Assembly (NCBI GenBank): GCA_963841845.1
Contig: CAWJEG010000009.1
Coordinates: 1 to 64,000, forward strand
DNA from: CAVVGZ01 sp963841845
Lineage (GTDB): Bacteria > Chloroflexota > Anaerolineae > Anaerolineales > Anaerolineaceae
Length of the DNA stretch: 64,000 nt
Reading direction: 5' to 3'
Numbering within the stretch: position 1 is the first letter of the stretch; the number at the start of each line of letters is the position of its first letter. Below are positions 30,232 through 40,367 of this stretch, piece by piece. The notes under the pieces were generated by a model that was given only the letters and a program-made list of their open reading frames with translations, did no database searches and was not told the DNA's origin. A program made the translations under genes and the position numbers.

Positions 30232-30543
30232 TGCAGTTGATTTTGCAAGGCTAAGCGATGGAGCCTATCACGGCGTGTATGCAGGGGGTATGTATAAATG
30301 GCGGCCAACGAATGCGAGGTCAGGGTAGCAAACGGTAAAGTTACTGATATTAAACTTATTGGGAGCGGAGATCCTGGTGCTGAAAATACGAATGATGAGA
30401 TGCTATACAATCAGGTTATCAAGTCACAATCATTGCAGGTGGACACTATCAGCGGCGCAACCCTCACTTCGAAAGCTTATCTCCAGTGCATTGAGAATGC
30501 GCTCATACAAGCGCAACATTTGAATAATGAGACCCTACGATGA
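30101..30543 (+). CDS. FMN-binding (NqrC/RnfG-type) domain protein 2, one frameshift
   Basis: ATG 30,101, anchor segment IVLMIILVIVVVSGGIGWIL, then REAASLPLDAVDFARLSDG and YHGVYAGGMYKW as in protein 1. After a frame change near 30,300 comes ANECEVRVANGKVTDIKLIG, and the flavinylation motif DTISGATLTSKAY is complete. About 147 aa. Together with apbE and protein 1 it forms a small module for covalently flavinylated extracytoplasmic electron carriers. No membrane redox partner (Nqr/Rnf subunits) is visible in the window. Confidence 0.78.
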
Positions 30544-30850
30544 ATAATTAGTATATTTTCCCCTTAAGGTTCAAGGTGGCCGGGATGGGACCAAATCCCT
30601 GGAAGGTGCTGAGTGATACCAGGGATTCCAACGAAACCGCCGTAACTTTTGTTCAATTCCTTTCTCTTCCCCTAGCTAAGGCCATGTGAAAGGTGCTGAA
30701 AAAAATGTTTTCGATGCGGTGGGGAATGGCTGAGCAGGATGTTTCATCTGAGGATTGGCAGGAGTATATTCCAATCGTAGTGCCACAATATAACTTAAAA
30801 TTCCGTTCATCATCAATCTGGAAGGCGGGGATCAGTGTGAATAGAACCAG
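30544..30850. other. Short convergent intergenic stretch
   Basis: Between the FMN-binding gene (plus) and the P-type ATPase (minus). An open plus-strand frame starts at 30,693 and overlaps the ATPase end, with no family resemblance. I see no clear terminator hairpin. Confidence 0.35.
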
Positions 30851-33514
30851 TCAACGCTTTAACTTACGGCGCAGCAATTTCTCAATCTCGATGATGATAA
30901 AGGCTGCCAGGCTGACTGCGAGAATATCCAGCCAGAGTACCAGTGGGATTGGCGCACTGCCAAGGAGTGTGTTCATAAAAGGAATATAGGTAAAAAGGAG
31001 TTGGATGAGCACCATGAGGATTGCGCCGCCCACCGCCCACGGATTGGAGAAGAAACCAAGTTGAAATGGAGAGCGTGTCAGCGAACGGGCGTTGAATAGA
31101 TAAAAGATCTCGACGAAAATAACCACGTTGACGGCGACCGTGCGGGCTTCAGCCAGCGATGCGCCCCGGTAGATTTGATACTCAAACAACCCGAAGGCTC
31201 CCGCTAAAATAATGATCCCTACCAACAAGATGCGCCAGAGCAGCGTCCCACTCAGAATGGGTGCGTCGGGATTGCGGGGCTTGCGCAGCATGATGCCAGG
31301 TTCTTTAGGTTCCAGCGATAACGTAACCCCCAATAACGCAACCGTTACCATATTGATCCATAAGAGTTGGATCGGGAGGATGGGTAGTGTGGCACCGCTT
31401 ACAATTGCCGCCAGCAGCACCAGGCCTCCACCCAGGTTGGTGGGCAGTGTCCAGGCAATGAATTTGGTCAGGTTATCAAAGACTCCCCGTCCCTCCTCAA
31501 TGGCAGCTTCAATCGAAGCAAAATTATCATCGGTTAAGATCATATCGGCGGCTTCTTTGGAAACGTCTGTGCCGGTGATTCCCATTGCTATACCAATATT
31601 GGCCTGTTTGAGCGCCGGAGCGTCATTAACTCCGTCACCGGTCATTGCCACCACGTGACCACGCGCCTGCAGGGCTTCCACCAGGCGTAATTTTTGCTCA
31701 GGAGCCACACGGGCAAAGATATTTACTGATTCGACCTGTTCGATCAACACGGCATCTGAAAGCTTAGACAGTTCCGCCCCAGTCAGCACAGTAGCGCAAT
31801 TGTCCGGGCACAGGCCAATCTGGCGACCAATAGCAGCAGCGGTGAGGGCATGGTCGCCGGTGATCATTTTGACCATGATGCCCGCCTTCTGGCTAGCCTG
31901 GATGGCGGCAATGGCCTCCGGGCGGGGTGGGTCAATCATTCCCTGCAGGCCGAGTAAAGTGAGACCGGTGATGTCGTCGAAGGTAATTTTCTGGGCGCCG
32001 GGTTTTTCCAGGCGGGCGAATGCCAATACGCGCAGGCCTTGCGAGGCCATGCTCTCCACTGCCGGTCGAAACACCTCGTTACCGCAGGCAATAACCTGCC
32101 CCATAGGATCAAGAGCCCCCGAACAGTTTTCGAGCAGCACTTCGGCGGCGCCTTTAATGTATACTATGCCATCGGCGTGAAGTGTTGCCATGAATTGGTG
32201 CTGCGAGTCAAAGGGGATCGAGTCAAGCCTGGCAGGGTAGATGGATCCATCAGGATTGAGCTGCCCTTTACGGGCTGAGACCAGCAGCGCTCCCTCGGTT
32301 GGGTCGCCTTGCACAGTCCAACGACCTTCACTCTCCACAAGTTGACTGTCGTTACACAGCAGCCCGGCTTTGAGTGTCTCACTGACAGCGGCGTCCTTAT
32401 CCCAATCCCGGGAAATGGTTCCATGGGGTTCATACCCCACACCTTCGACGGAGTACACCCCGGAAAGGGTATAGATTTCTTTCACCGTCATCTGATTTTG
32501 GGTCAGGGTGCCGGTTTTATCCGAGCAGATGACCGAGGTTGAGCCTAGGGTTTCAACCGCCGGCAGATTGCGGATGATGGTGCGGCGGTTGGCCATACGA
32601 GAGACACCGATCGCCAGGGTCACTGTCATTGCGGCAGGTAAACCTTCCGGGATAGCACCGACTGCCAGAGCAATTGCTGACATGAGGGTATCTATGATCG
32701 GCTGGCCGCGTAGCATGCCGATGCCGAAGGTCAGCGCCGAAAGTGCCAGTATGGCGACCAACAGCACCCGGCTAAACTGGGCGATCTTGAGGGTGAGTGG
32801 TGTCTCCAACTCGGCGGCGCTGGAGATCAGTTGAGAGATGCGCCCAACCTCGCTGCCGTCACCGGTCGAAACGACCACGCCGGTTGCTGTGCCATACGTA
32901 ACAAGGGTGGAAGCGTAAGCCATATTGCGGCGTTCGGCCAACACAGCATCGTGGTCAATCAGCAAGGATGCATCTTTCTCAACTGGTAAAGACTCGCCTG
33001 TGAGTGCCGCTTCAGTCACCTGAAGATCGCGCGAAACCACCAACCGGAGATCAGCAGGTACTCGTGATCCTGCCTGTAATTGCACGATATCACCAGGCAC
33101 CAGTTCTGCCGCCGCCAGACGTAATACTTTCCCACTGCGGATGACCGCTGCTTCGGTGGTCACTGTCTTCGCCAATGCGGCGATGGATTGTTCGGCGCGT
33201 GCTTCCTGATTATACCCAATCACAGCGTTGACCAGAACCACACCGAAGATCACCAGTGCGTCGGTAGGGTCTTTTAATACTGCCGTGATCAGGCCGGCAG
33301 CCAACAGGATGATCATCAGAGGGTTGTAAAACTGGAGCAGGAAACGCTTCAGCGGGCTTTTGCCCTCTTTGGGCGTCAGCACGTTGAGGCCAAAACGTTC
33401 CTGGCGATGCTTGATCTCAAAAACGTCTAATCCCTGCTGGAGGTTCGTGTCCAGGAGATCAAGAACTTCGTCCACAGGAAGATGGTGCCAGTGTTTGCCA
33501 AGCAAATTGTTCAT
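30851..33514 (-). CDS. P-type (class II, Ca2+-ATPase-like) cation-transporting ATPase
   Basis: Inner-membrane cation pump, 887 aa, intact. N-terminal cation-ATPase domain (HHLPVDEVLDLLDTNLQQGL), actuator motif LTGESLPVEK (TGES 172-175), M4 motif PEGLP (289-293), phosphorylation site SDKTGTLTQN (Asp332), nucleotide-domain KGAAEVL, hinge MITGDHALTA and AMTGDGVNDAPAL, and C-terminal membrane segments. PEGLP and the domain order fit the SERCA/PMCA-like IIA group (including bacterial CtpF-like pumps) rather than heavy-metal pumps, which would have CPC. The open frame starts at 33,544, but the ATG at 33,514 has AAGGA at 8 nt and gives MNNLLGKHW. Single gene, no visible regulator. Confidence 0.93.
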   Translation of the reverse strand: MNNLLGKHWHHLPVDEVLDLLDTNLQQGLDVFEIKHRQERFGLNVLTPKEGKSPLKRFLLQFYNPLMIILLAAGLITAVLKDPTDALVIFGVVLVNAVIGYNQEARAEQSIAALAKTVTTEAAVIRSGKVLRLAAAELVPGDIVQLQAGSRVPADLRLVVSRDLQVTEAALTGESLPVEKDASLLIDHDAVLAERRNMAYASTLVTYGTATGVVVSTGDGSEVGRISQLISSAAELETPLTLKIAQFSRVLLVAILALSALTFGIGMLRGQPIIDTLMSAIALAVGAIPEGLPAAMTVTLAIGVSRMANRRTIIRNLPAVETLGSTSVICSDKTGTLTQNQMTVKEIYTLSGVYSVEGVGYEPHGTISRDWDKDAAVSETLKAGLLCNDSQLVESEGRWTVQGDPTEGALLVSARKGQLNPDGSIYPARLDSIPFDSQHQFMATLHADGIVYIKGAAEVLLENCSGALDPMGQVIACGNEVFRPAVESMASQGLRVLAFARLEKPGAQKITFDDITGLTLLGLQGMIDPPRPEAIAAIQASQKAGIMVKMITGDHALTAAAIGRQIGLCPDNCATVLTGAELSKLSDAVLIEQVESVNIFARVAPEQKLRLVEALQARGHVVAMTGDGVNDAPALKQANIGIAMGITGTDVSKEAADMILTDDNFASIEAAIEEGRGVFDNLTKFIAWTLPTNLGGGLVLLAAIVSGATLPILPIQLLWINMVTVALLGVTLSLEPKEPGIMLRKPRNPDAPILSGTLLWRILLVGIIILAGAFGLFEYQIYRGASLAEARTVAVNVVIFVEIFYLFNARSLTRSPFQLGFFSNPWAVGGAILMVLIQLLFTYIPFMNTLLGSAPIPLVLWLDILAVSLAAFIIIEIEKLLRRKLKR

Positions 33515-33731
33515 GGAAATTTCCTTTTTAGGTCTCCAACTCAAATGTAAATAATCAAAATAATTTCTATCACTTTATTCAATTATCAGGTATATTACCA
33601 ATCCAAACAACCATATCCTTGAACAAGTATAAAGTTTGGAGTGTGCTAATAAAAGAACTGGAGAAGAAAATAGTATAAAATCCCAAAGTATTCCGTAACA
33701 AGAATATAAAAAACAAATCGAACTCGCCAGG

Positions 33732-33899
33732 ATGCAGGTTAAATCCAGGCTTGAATTGAATATTGTCGATAAAGATTATTTGTCAGGCATTGAAAAAGGG
33801 TCCAGTGATTTGGCAGGCTATATTTTTGGCAACAACATGTCCAGGCAGAAGACCGAGATGTCCACCTGGATGAAGGGTCTTATGGGTTATTACTACTAA
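33732..33899 (+). CDS. Possible 55-aa protein or gene fragment, unknown
   Basis: An ATG at 33,732 opens a 55-codon frame (MQVKSRLELNIVDKDYLSGI and onward, ending MKGLMGYYY, TAA 33,897). The frame also runs open some codons upstream (KQIELAR), which may mean it is the 3' end of a larger lost gene. No ribosome binding site and no family recognised. It lies between the divergent P-type ATPase and the activase gene. Confidence 0.3.
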   Translation: MQVKSRLELNIVDKDYLSGIEKGSSDLAGYIFGNNMSRQKTEMSTWMKGLMGYYY

Positions 33900-34018
33900 C
33901 AGTTTCTTTTCACCCAATCAGAAAATCCTTTACGTATTCTTTCTTTACTCCGAAAACGAGTTTTCATCAATATGCAGAATAAATTGATCTAAAAATGGTA
34001 AAATTTTAGCAATTAACT

Positions 34019-37000
34019 ATGAACACTTACCAGCTTGGAATTGATCTCGGTTCTACCACCGCTAAACTTGTCCTTATGGACGCTCAAGGATCCAAGGTTC
34101 ACACCATATACCGGCGTCATTATGCTGAAACGCGTGCAACCCTGCAGGCGATGCTTTCTGATCTTCAGATCCATGTTGGGAATGTGAATGTCTCCGTTAT
34201 GCTCACCGGTTCGGCCGGGATGGGCATCAGCGAAAGTTATCAACTGCCATTCTTACAGGAAGTGATTGCTGCAGCAGAGGTTATCAAACGTTACCCGGAT
34301 ATTCATACCTTAATCGATATTGGCGGGGAAGATGCCAAAATGATCTTCTTTGAAGGTGCTGTACCACCAGATATTCGCATGAACGGATCGTGTGCTGGTG
34401 GAACCGGTGCATTCATTGACCAAATGGCTACTTTATTACACCTGCCTGTAGAAGACCTTCAAGAAGTGGCGCATAAAGCCAGCCAACCTTTACCCGATAG
34501 CTTCCCGCTGCGGGGTATTTGCAAAAACGGATGTCCAGAACTTGCTCAGCCGGGATATCCCGCATGCTGATATCCTTGCTTCCGTTTTCAACGCTGTCGT
34601 CTACCAAACCCTGGCAACTCTTGCCCGCGGACGGGTTCCCAAATCACAGGTGTTGTTCTGCGGGGGACCGCTGACTTTTATCCCTGCCCTGAGGGATCGA
34701 TTTATCCAGGCTATGCAATTTGGGCGATGGTGATGTAGCTCAGATTGACCATCCCGAATTAATTTCAGCTTTGGGAGCGGCGCTTTCAAAAGAGAGCCGC
34801 AAGACGCTGGCTCTCAGCGATTTGGTTCAGACGGTTTACAGATGAACATGCACGGACCATGACCGGGTCCACAATCCGCCTGCAGCCTTTGTTTTCCGAT
34901 GATTTACAGCGCGCTGAGTGGGAACTCAGCCGGGTGCAAAGCCGCGTGGGACGGGTGACAGTGAGGGAAGTGTCCGGGAAGGCGGTTTTCCTGGGAATAG
35001 ACTCAGGTTCGACAACCACCAAGGTCTGCGTGGTGGATGAAATTGGAAACCTGCTGTTCCAGAATTATCAGCATAACCATGGCAACGCTCTGCAAACTGC
35101 CTGCGACGCACTGGCAAAGGTTCAAGGGCTGTTTGCTTCGATTGATTCTCCGCCTTATATCGGCCGTTCCGCTGTGACCGGGTATGGCGAAGACCTGCTG
35201 CGGTCGGCATTTGACTGTGATGAGGGCGTGGTTGAAACCATGGCACATTTCCGCGCCGCCCAGGCATTTGAGCCAGCACACTTCCTTTATCCTCGATATA
35301 GGCGGGCAGGATATGAAAGCCATCTACATCGAAGAAGGCCAGATCCGAAATATAGAAATTAATGAAGCCTGTTCCTCCGGCTGCGGAACCTTTATTGAAT
35401 TATTTGCCAATTCAATGGGCTTTCCGGTGACCGAATTTGCCGGTAAGGCGCTTGAATCAAATGCACCTTGTGATCTGGGTACGCGCTGCACGGTATTTAT
35501 GAACTCGAAGGTCAAGCAATCCCTTCGTGAAGGGGCAAGTGTCGGAGATATTTCGGCCGGGCTGGCCTATTCGGTAGTAAAAAACGCCATGCACAAGGTG
35601 CTCAAAGTGACTGATCCCCGGCGTATTTGGCGAAAATATCCTGTTACAGGGTGGCATCTTTCGCAACCCGGCCATTCACAAAGCGTTTGAAAACATCTCC
35701 GGCCGCCAGGCAGTCTGTCCGGATATTGCTGAGTTGATGGGCGCATACGGGGCAGCACTGCTGGCGCGTGATGAATGGCTGCGCCAACCGAACAAGTCAC
35801 CAGTTTCAGCGGCCTGGGCAGCCATAAAATGACTGAAAATACCAGGAAACAGATCATCCACTGCCAGGGATGCGAAAACCAATGTGCTATACAGCGCCTG
35901 ACTTTCCCCAATGGCAGTAAATTCTTTACCGGTAACCGCTGTGAAAAAATCTTTACCAACAATGGCAAGAATGCTTATCGGGGGGTAAGCATGCCGGAAA
36001 TTAAATACCAGCTGCTGTTCGATCGATCGATGGAACCAAAGGGCATCCCTCGCGCAGTGATCGGTATCCCGCGTGTGCTCAACCTGTATGAAAACTTTCC
36101 CTTTCTGGTCTACTTTACTCGTGGAGAGCGGTTTTCGTGTGCAGCTTTCGGCTCCATCTAAGGTGGGGATGTATGAGCGGGGCGCTGGAACAATTACATC
36201 CGAGAATATCTGCTTTCCGGCCAAACTGGCTCATGGACATATCTATGACTTGATTGATGCCGGTGTGGATCGAATTTTCTACCCGATGGTCACCTATGAG
36301 ACACCCTGAGTTTACAGATAGTGATGGGGATTTCAACTGCCCGGTAGTTGGAGGATATCCTGAACTGATCAAGAGTTCCATTGACCCGGCTGAAAAGCAT
36401 GGTATCCCGCTGGATAAACCTGCCATTACCATGCGCGATCCAGGGCTTTTGAAAAAAGCGTGTGAGAATTACCTGGTTTCACTGGGGGTGGATCACAAGA
36501 CAGCGCAGCGGGCTTTTAGCCTGGCTATTGCGTCACAGCGGGAATATAAGCAAGCCGTCCGGAGGGAAGGTGCAGAAATCATACGCAAAGGCCCGGGCCG
36601 CGGGACGTCCATTGGTGCTGCTGTTGAGCCGCCCGTATCATATTGATCCACAGATCCACCATAAAGTACCGGATATCCTGACTGATTTCGGAGTAGACGT
36701 CTTAACCGAGGATTCGGTGCCACTGCCTGCCAATTCAATGCTGGAAAACAAAAATGTTGTGTCGCTCTGGCAGTATCCCAACCGCAATCTTTATGCTGCA
36801 AAGTGGGCTGGCAGCCAGCCGGATGTTGAGGTAGTTCAGATTAATTCGTTTGGCTGCGGCCCGGATGCTATCGCTGTAGATGAAACACGGCGGATTTTAA
36901 GTGAGTGGCATAAGGGGCATACTGTAATTCGTGTGGATGAGATTGAAAGCACAGGCTCGATTAAGCTCCGGCTGAGATCGATGATTGAGTCAATTCGCCG

Positions 37001-38277
37001 AAGGAAAACGAACACCGAGCCTTATTTTGTTCCTCGTCGAACAACCCCGGCCTTCCAAAAAAGAGACCGCAGGCGAAGCATACTGGTCCCGGACTTTGCA
37101 CCCTTCGCCACACTGCCTATTGTACGCCCGATGAGAGATATGGGCTTCAAAATGGAAGTACTTCCCCCTGCCGATCGGGAATCGGTAAACCTCGGCTTAA
37201 AATATACCAACAATGAAATATGCTACCCGGCTATTATCGTCATTGGAGATGTGATCAAGGCCCTTCAAAGCGGTGATGTATGACCCAGGTGATGTATCTG
37301 TCGGGATCAGCCAGACCGGTGGACAATGCCGTGATTCCTGCTATTTGACGCTGCTTAAGAACGGGCTGGTCGCAGCCGGATTTGAGCAGGTACCGGTCGT
37401 TACGGTGGCAACTAATTTTAAACCGATTAATGAACAACCGGGGGTAAACATAAATTACCCGGAATTCATTTATAAAATCCTGCAGACAGCAACCTATGCT
37501 GACTCGATTTCTGCAATGTACCATGCCTGTGCTGTGCGCGAGCAAGTTCCCGGCAGTTCCTGGAAGCTGGCAAACACATTTATGGATGCTCTCAAAGACC
37601 CGCATCTAAAGATCCGGCCGGGTGATATCCAGGCCTTGTTAAAACAGGCGGTACAGTCGTTTAATACCCTGCCTGTAAAAACCGGGTCATTCCCTGCGGT
37701 AGGAATTGTGGGGGAGATTTATGTGAAACTTAATCCGTTTGGGGGTGGCGGAGTGGTACCCTGGTTGATCGAACAGGGCGTTGAGGTGATTTTACCGCCC
37801 CTGACCGAGTATTTCACATCGAATTTTGTCAACTGGGATATCGACTTGAAAAAGCACCTGCTGAGGCGTGACTGGCTCTGGGTCCTTTCACGTTTGGTTG
37901 AACAGCCGCTGCAAAACTACATCCACCGGATTGATAAGATCATGCAGGATTTTCACTTCCACCGGCCAACACCATCGATCTGGCATATGGCGGAAAAAGC
38001 CAGCCGGGTTCTGGATTTGACCAATCATTATGGGGAAGGCTGGCTGATTCCGGGCGGGATTTCGACAATGGTTGAGTCCAATGTCAAGAATATCCTTTGC
38101 CTGCAGCCGTTTGGCTGCATTGCAAATCATGTTGTTGCCAAAGGGGTTCAAAACCGGCTCAAATCCCTCTATCCGGAAATGAACCTGCTGTTCCTGGACT
38201 GCGATGCCGGCAACAGCGAGGTTAATTTCTTTAATCGCATGCATTTCTTTCTGCACCATGCTATACAATTTGATTAG
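34019..38277 (+). pseudogene. Large 2-hydroxyacyl-CoA dehydratase activase-like protein (BadF/BcrA ASKHA ATPase), frameshifted
   Basis: About 1420 codons of the large CoA-dehydratase-activator family: two ASKHA ATPase domains, then a DUF2229-type domain and a C-terminal dehydratase-like part. Domain 1: YQLGIDLGSTTAKLVLMD, IDIGGEDAKMIFF, MNGSCAGGTGAFIDQMA. Domain 2: FLGIDSGSTTTKVCVVDE, LDIGGQDMKAIYIEEG, CSSGCGTFIELFANSMG (the Cys that would bind the Fe-S cluster). Later: IGIPRVLNLYENFPF, FPAKLAHGHIYDLIDAGVD, LSRPYHIDPQIHHKVPDI, INSFGCGPDAIAVDE, MEVLPPADRESVNLGLKY. Relatives use ATP to inject an electron into 2-hydroxyacyl-CoA dehydratases or benzoyl-CoA reductases, but the large form's substrate is not established. 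At least eight frame changes (near 34,550, 34,800, 35,290, 35,640, 36,115, 36,305, 36,600, 37,270). Confidence 0.82.
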
Positions 38278-38491
38278 GATATGATGTAATCCGATGATAT
38301 ACCGGCGCTTCCTGAGGCATTCATTGCGATGCATTAACGGCTGGCATCCAATTGACTGCCCAATCGCCTCTAATGCCAGGGTAAACCTTAATGAGCGATA
38401 TTCAGGAAGTATGCTAATCCCTTAAATCCATTTGAAATCAATTTTTACATGTCAGGTTTTAATCCGACTATTTATGGATGATGCTTTCAGA

Positions 38492-40367
38492 CTAGATTTC
38501 TTTTCCTTCGAACTGGCTGTTGTAAAGCTCGGCATAGAAACCATTCTTTGACAGCAATTTTTCATGCTTGCCCTGCTCAACAATATCGCCGTCTCTCATA
38601 ACCAGGATCCAATCCGCATTGCGGATCGTGGACAAGCGATGAGCAATGATGAAGCTGGTGCGGCCTTTCATCAATGTGTCCATGGCCTCTTGAATGAGGA
38701 CCTCTGTGTGGGTATCCACCGAACTGGTGGCTTCGTCCAGAATCAGGATCTTAGGATCAGCCAGGAAAGCACGGGCAATGGTCATCAATTGCATTTGTCC
38801 CTGGGATATATTTGTGGTCTCTTCGTTCAAGATCAAATTGTAACCTTCCGGCAGAGTACGAACGAAATGGTCGACGCGTGCAGCTTTTGCGGCGGTGATT
38901 ACTTCCTCGTCCGTGGCATTAGATCGTCCATAGCGGATATTTTCTATGATAGGCCCGTTATAAAGCCAGGTATCCTGCAACACCATGCCAAACATGCAGC
39001 GGAGGTCTCCACGGGTAAATTCCCTGATGTCATGCCCGTCAACCAGTATAGCCCCGCTGTTAACGTCATAGAAACGCATCAATAGTTTAACCATGGTGGT
39101 CTTTCCGGCACCGGTTGGGCCAACAATGGCAATTTTTTGACCTGGTTCGGCGTAAAATGTAAAGTCGTTGATAATGATCTTATCCGGATTGTATCCAAAG
39201 TGTACATTCTTGAAATCCACCCGGCCTTCAATGGTTTCTAAATAGAACTGGTGTTGTGGTATCGGGAATTTCCTCGGGTTCAGCCAGGAACTGGAACACA
39301 CGCTCGGCAGCAGCCATCGTTTGTTGGAGAATATTGGAGATGTTGGCAATCTGCGAGATCGGCTGGGTATATGAGCGTAGATACTGGATAAATGCCTGGA
39401 TATCACCTATGGTGATGACTCCTTGATAAGCAAGATTGCCTCCCAGGATACAGATGGCGACATATCCCAGGTTACCAACAAAATTCATTATGGGGAACAA
39501 TAAACCAGTCAGGAATTGCGATTTCCAGGCTGAATCGAAAAGGGTTTCATTAATCTGGTCAAACTGCTCAACGCTTTTAGCCTCTCCGTTGAAGGCTTTC
39601 ATCACGATGTGACCGCTGTACATTTCTTCGATATGACCGTTAATATGGCCGAGGTAATCTTGCTGCTTCTTAAAGAAGGGCTGAGATTTTGTCACAATCA
39701 AGGCAATTATGCCGAACGAAAATGGAAGAATTGCCAGGGCTACCAGGGTCATCTGCCAACTGATGGTGTACATCATGAATAGGATACCGATAACCGTGGT
39801 CAGAGAAGTAATGATCTGCGTCAAACCCTGGTTCAGTGTCTGACTGACTGTGTCTACATCATTGGTGATGCGTGAAAGCACTTCGCCGTGGCTGGTAGCG
39901 TCAAAGTATTTGAGCGGTATACGACTGATTTTTTCAGCAATATCTTTGCGAAAACGGTAAGTGATATCCATTGCTACGTTGGACATGATCCAACCCTGGG
40001 TGTAGCTTAACATGGCAGAGAGCAAGTATAACAACATAGCCTGAATGAGAATTGTGCCGATGGTGTCAAAGTCAATGGAACCCGTCCCTGCAGTCTGGGC
40101 CATGACACCAGCGACCAATACGGTGGTAGCATTCCCCAGGATTTTAGGTCCAAAGATACTTGCGGCTGTTGAGGCAATTGCCAGCAACCAGATAAATACG
40201 ATTAAGAATCGATATTTTCCAAGATATTGAACGAACTTTGCCAGAGTACCTTTAAAGTCTAGAGGTTTTTCTCCTCTGCGCATGATGGCCATCGGGCCGC
40301 CGCCCATTGGAGGATTGCCACGGCTTTGATTTGGTTTGGTTGCAGAGTTGCTGGTTTGAGTGTTCAT
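38492..40367 (-). CDS. ABC exporter, fused permease-ATPase subunit 2, one frameshift
   Basis: Half-transporter of the multidrug/lipid exporter type, about 625 aa. N-terminal six-span domain (YRFLIVFIWLLAIASTAASI ... ILFMMYTISWQMTLVALAIL) and C-terminal ATPase: Walker A GPTGAGKTT, non-canonical signature ISQGQMQLM, Walker B ILILDEATSSVD with the catalytic Glu. One frame change near 39,245 joins FQFLAEPEEIPDTT to TIEGRVDFKNVHFGY. Its ATG overlaps the stop of the upstream subunit (ATGA), indicating coupled translation. The signature is degenerate while the Walker B is canonical, which complements the partner subunit. Predicted drug or lipid export under MarR control. Confidence 0.88.
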
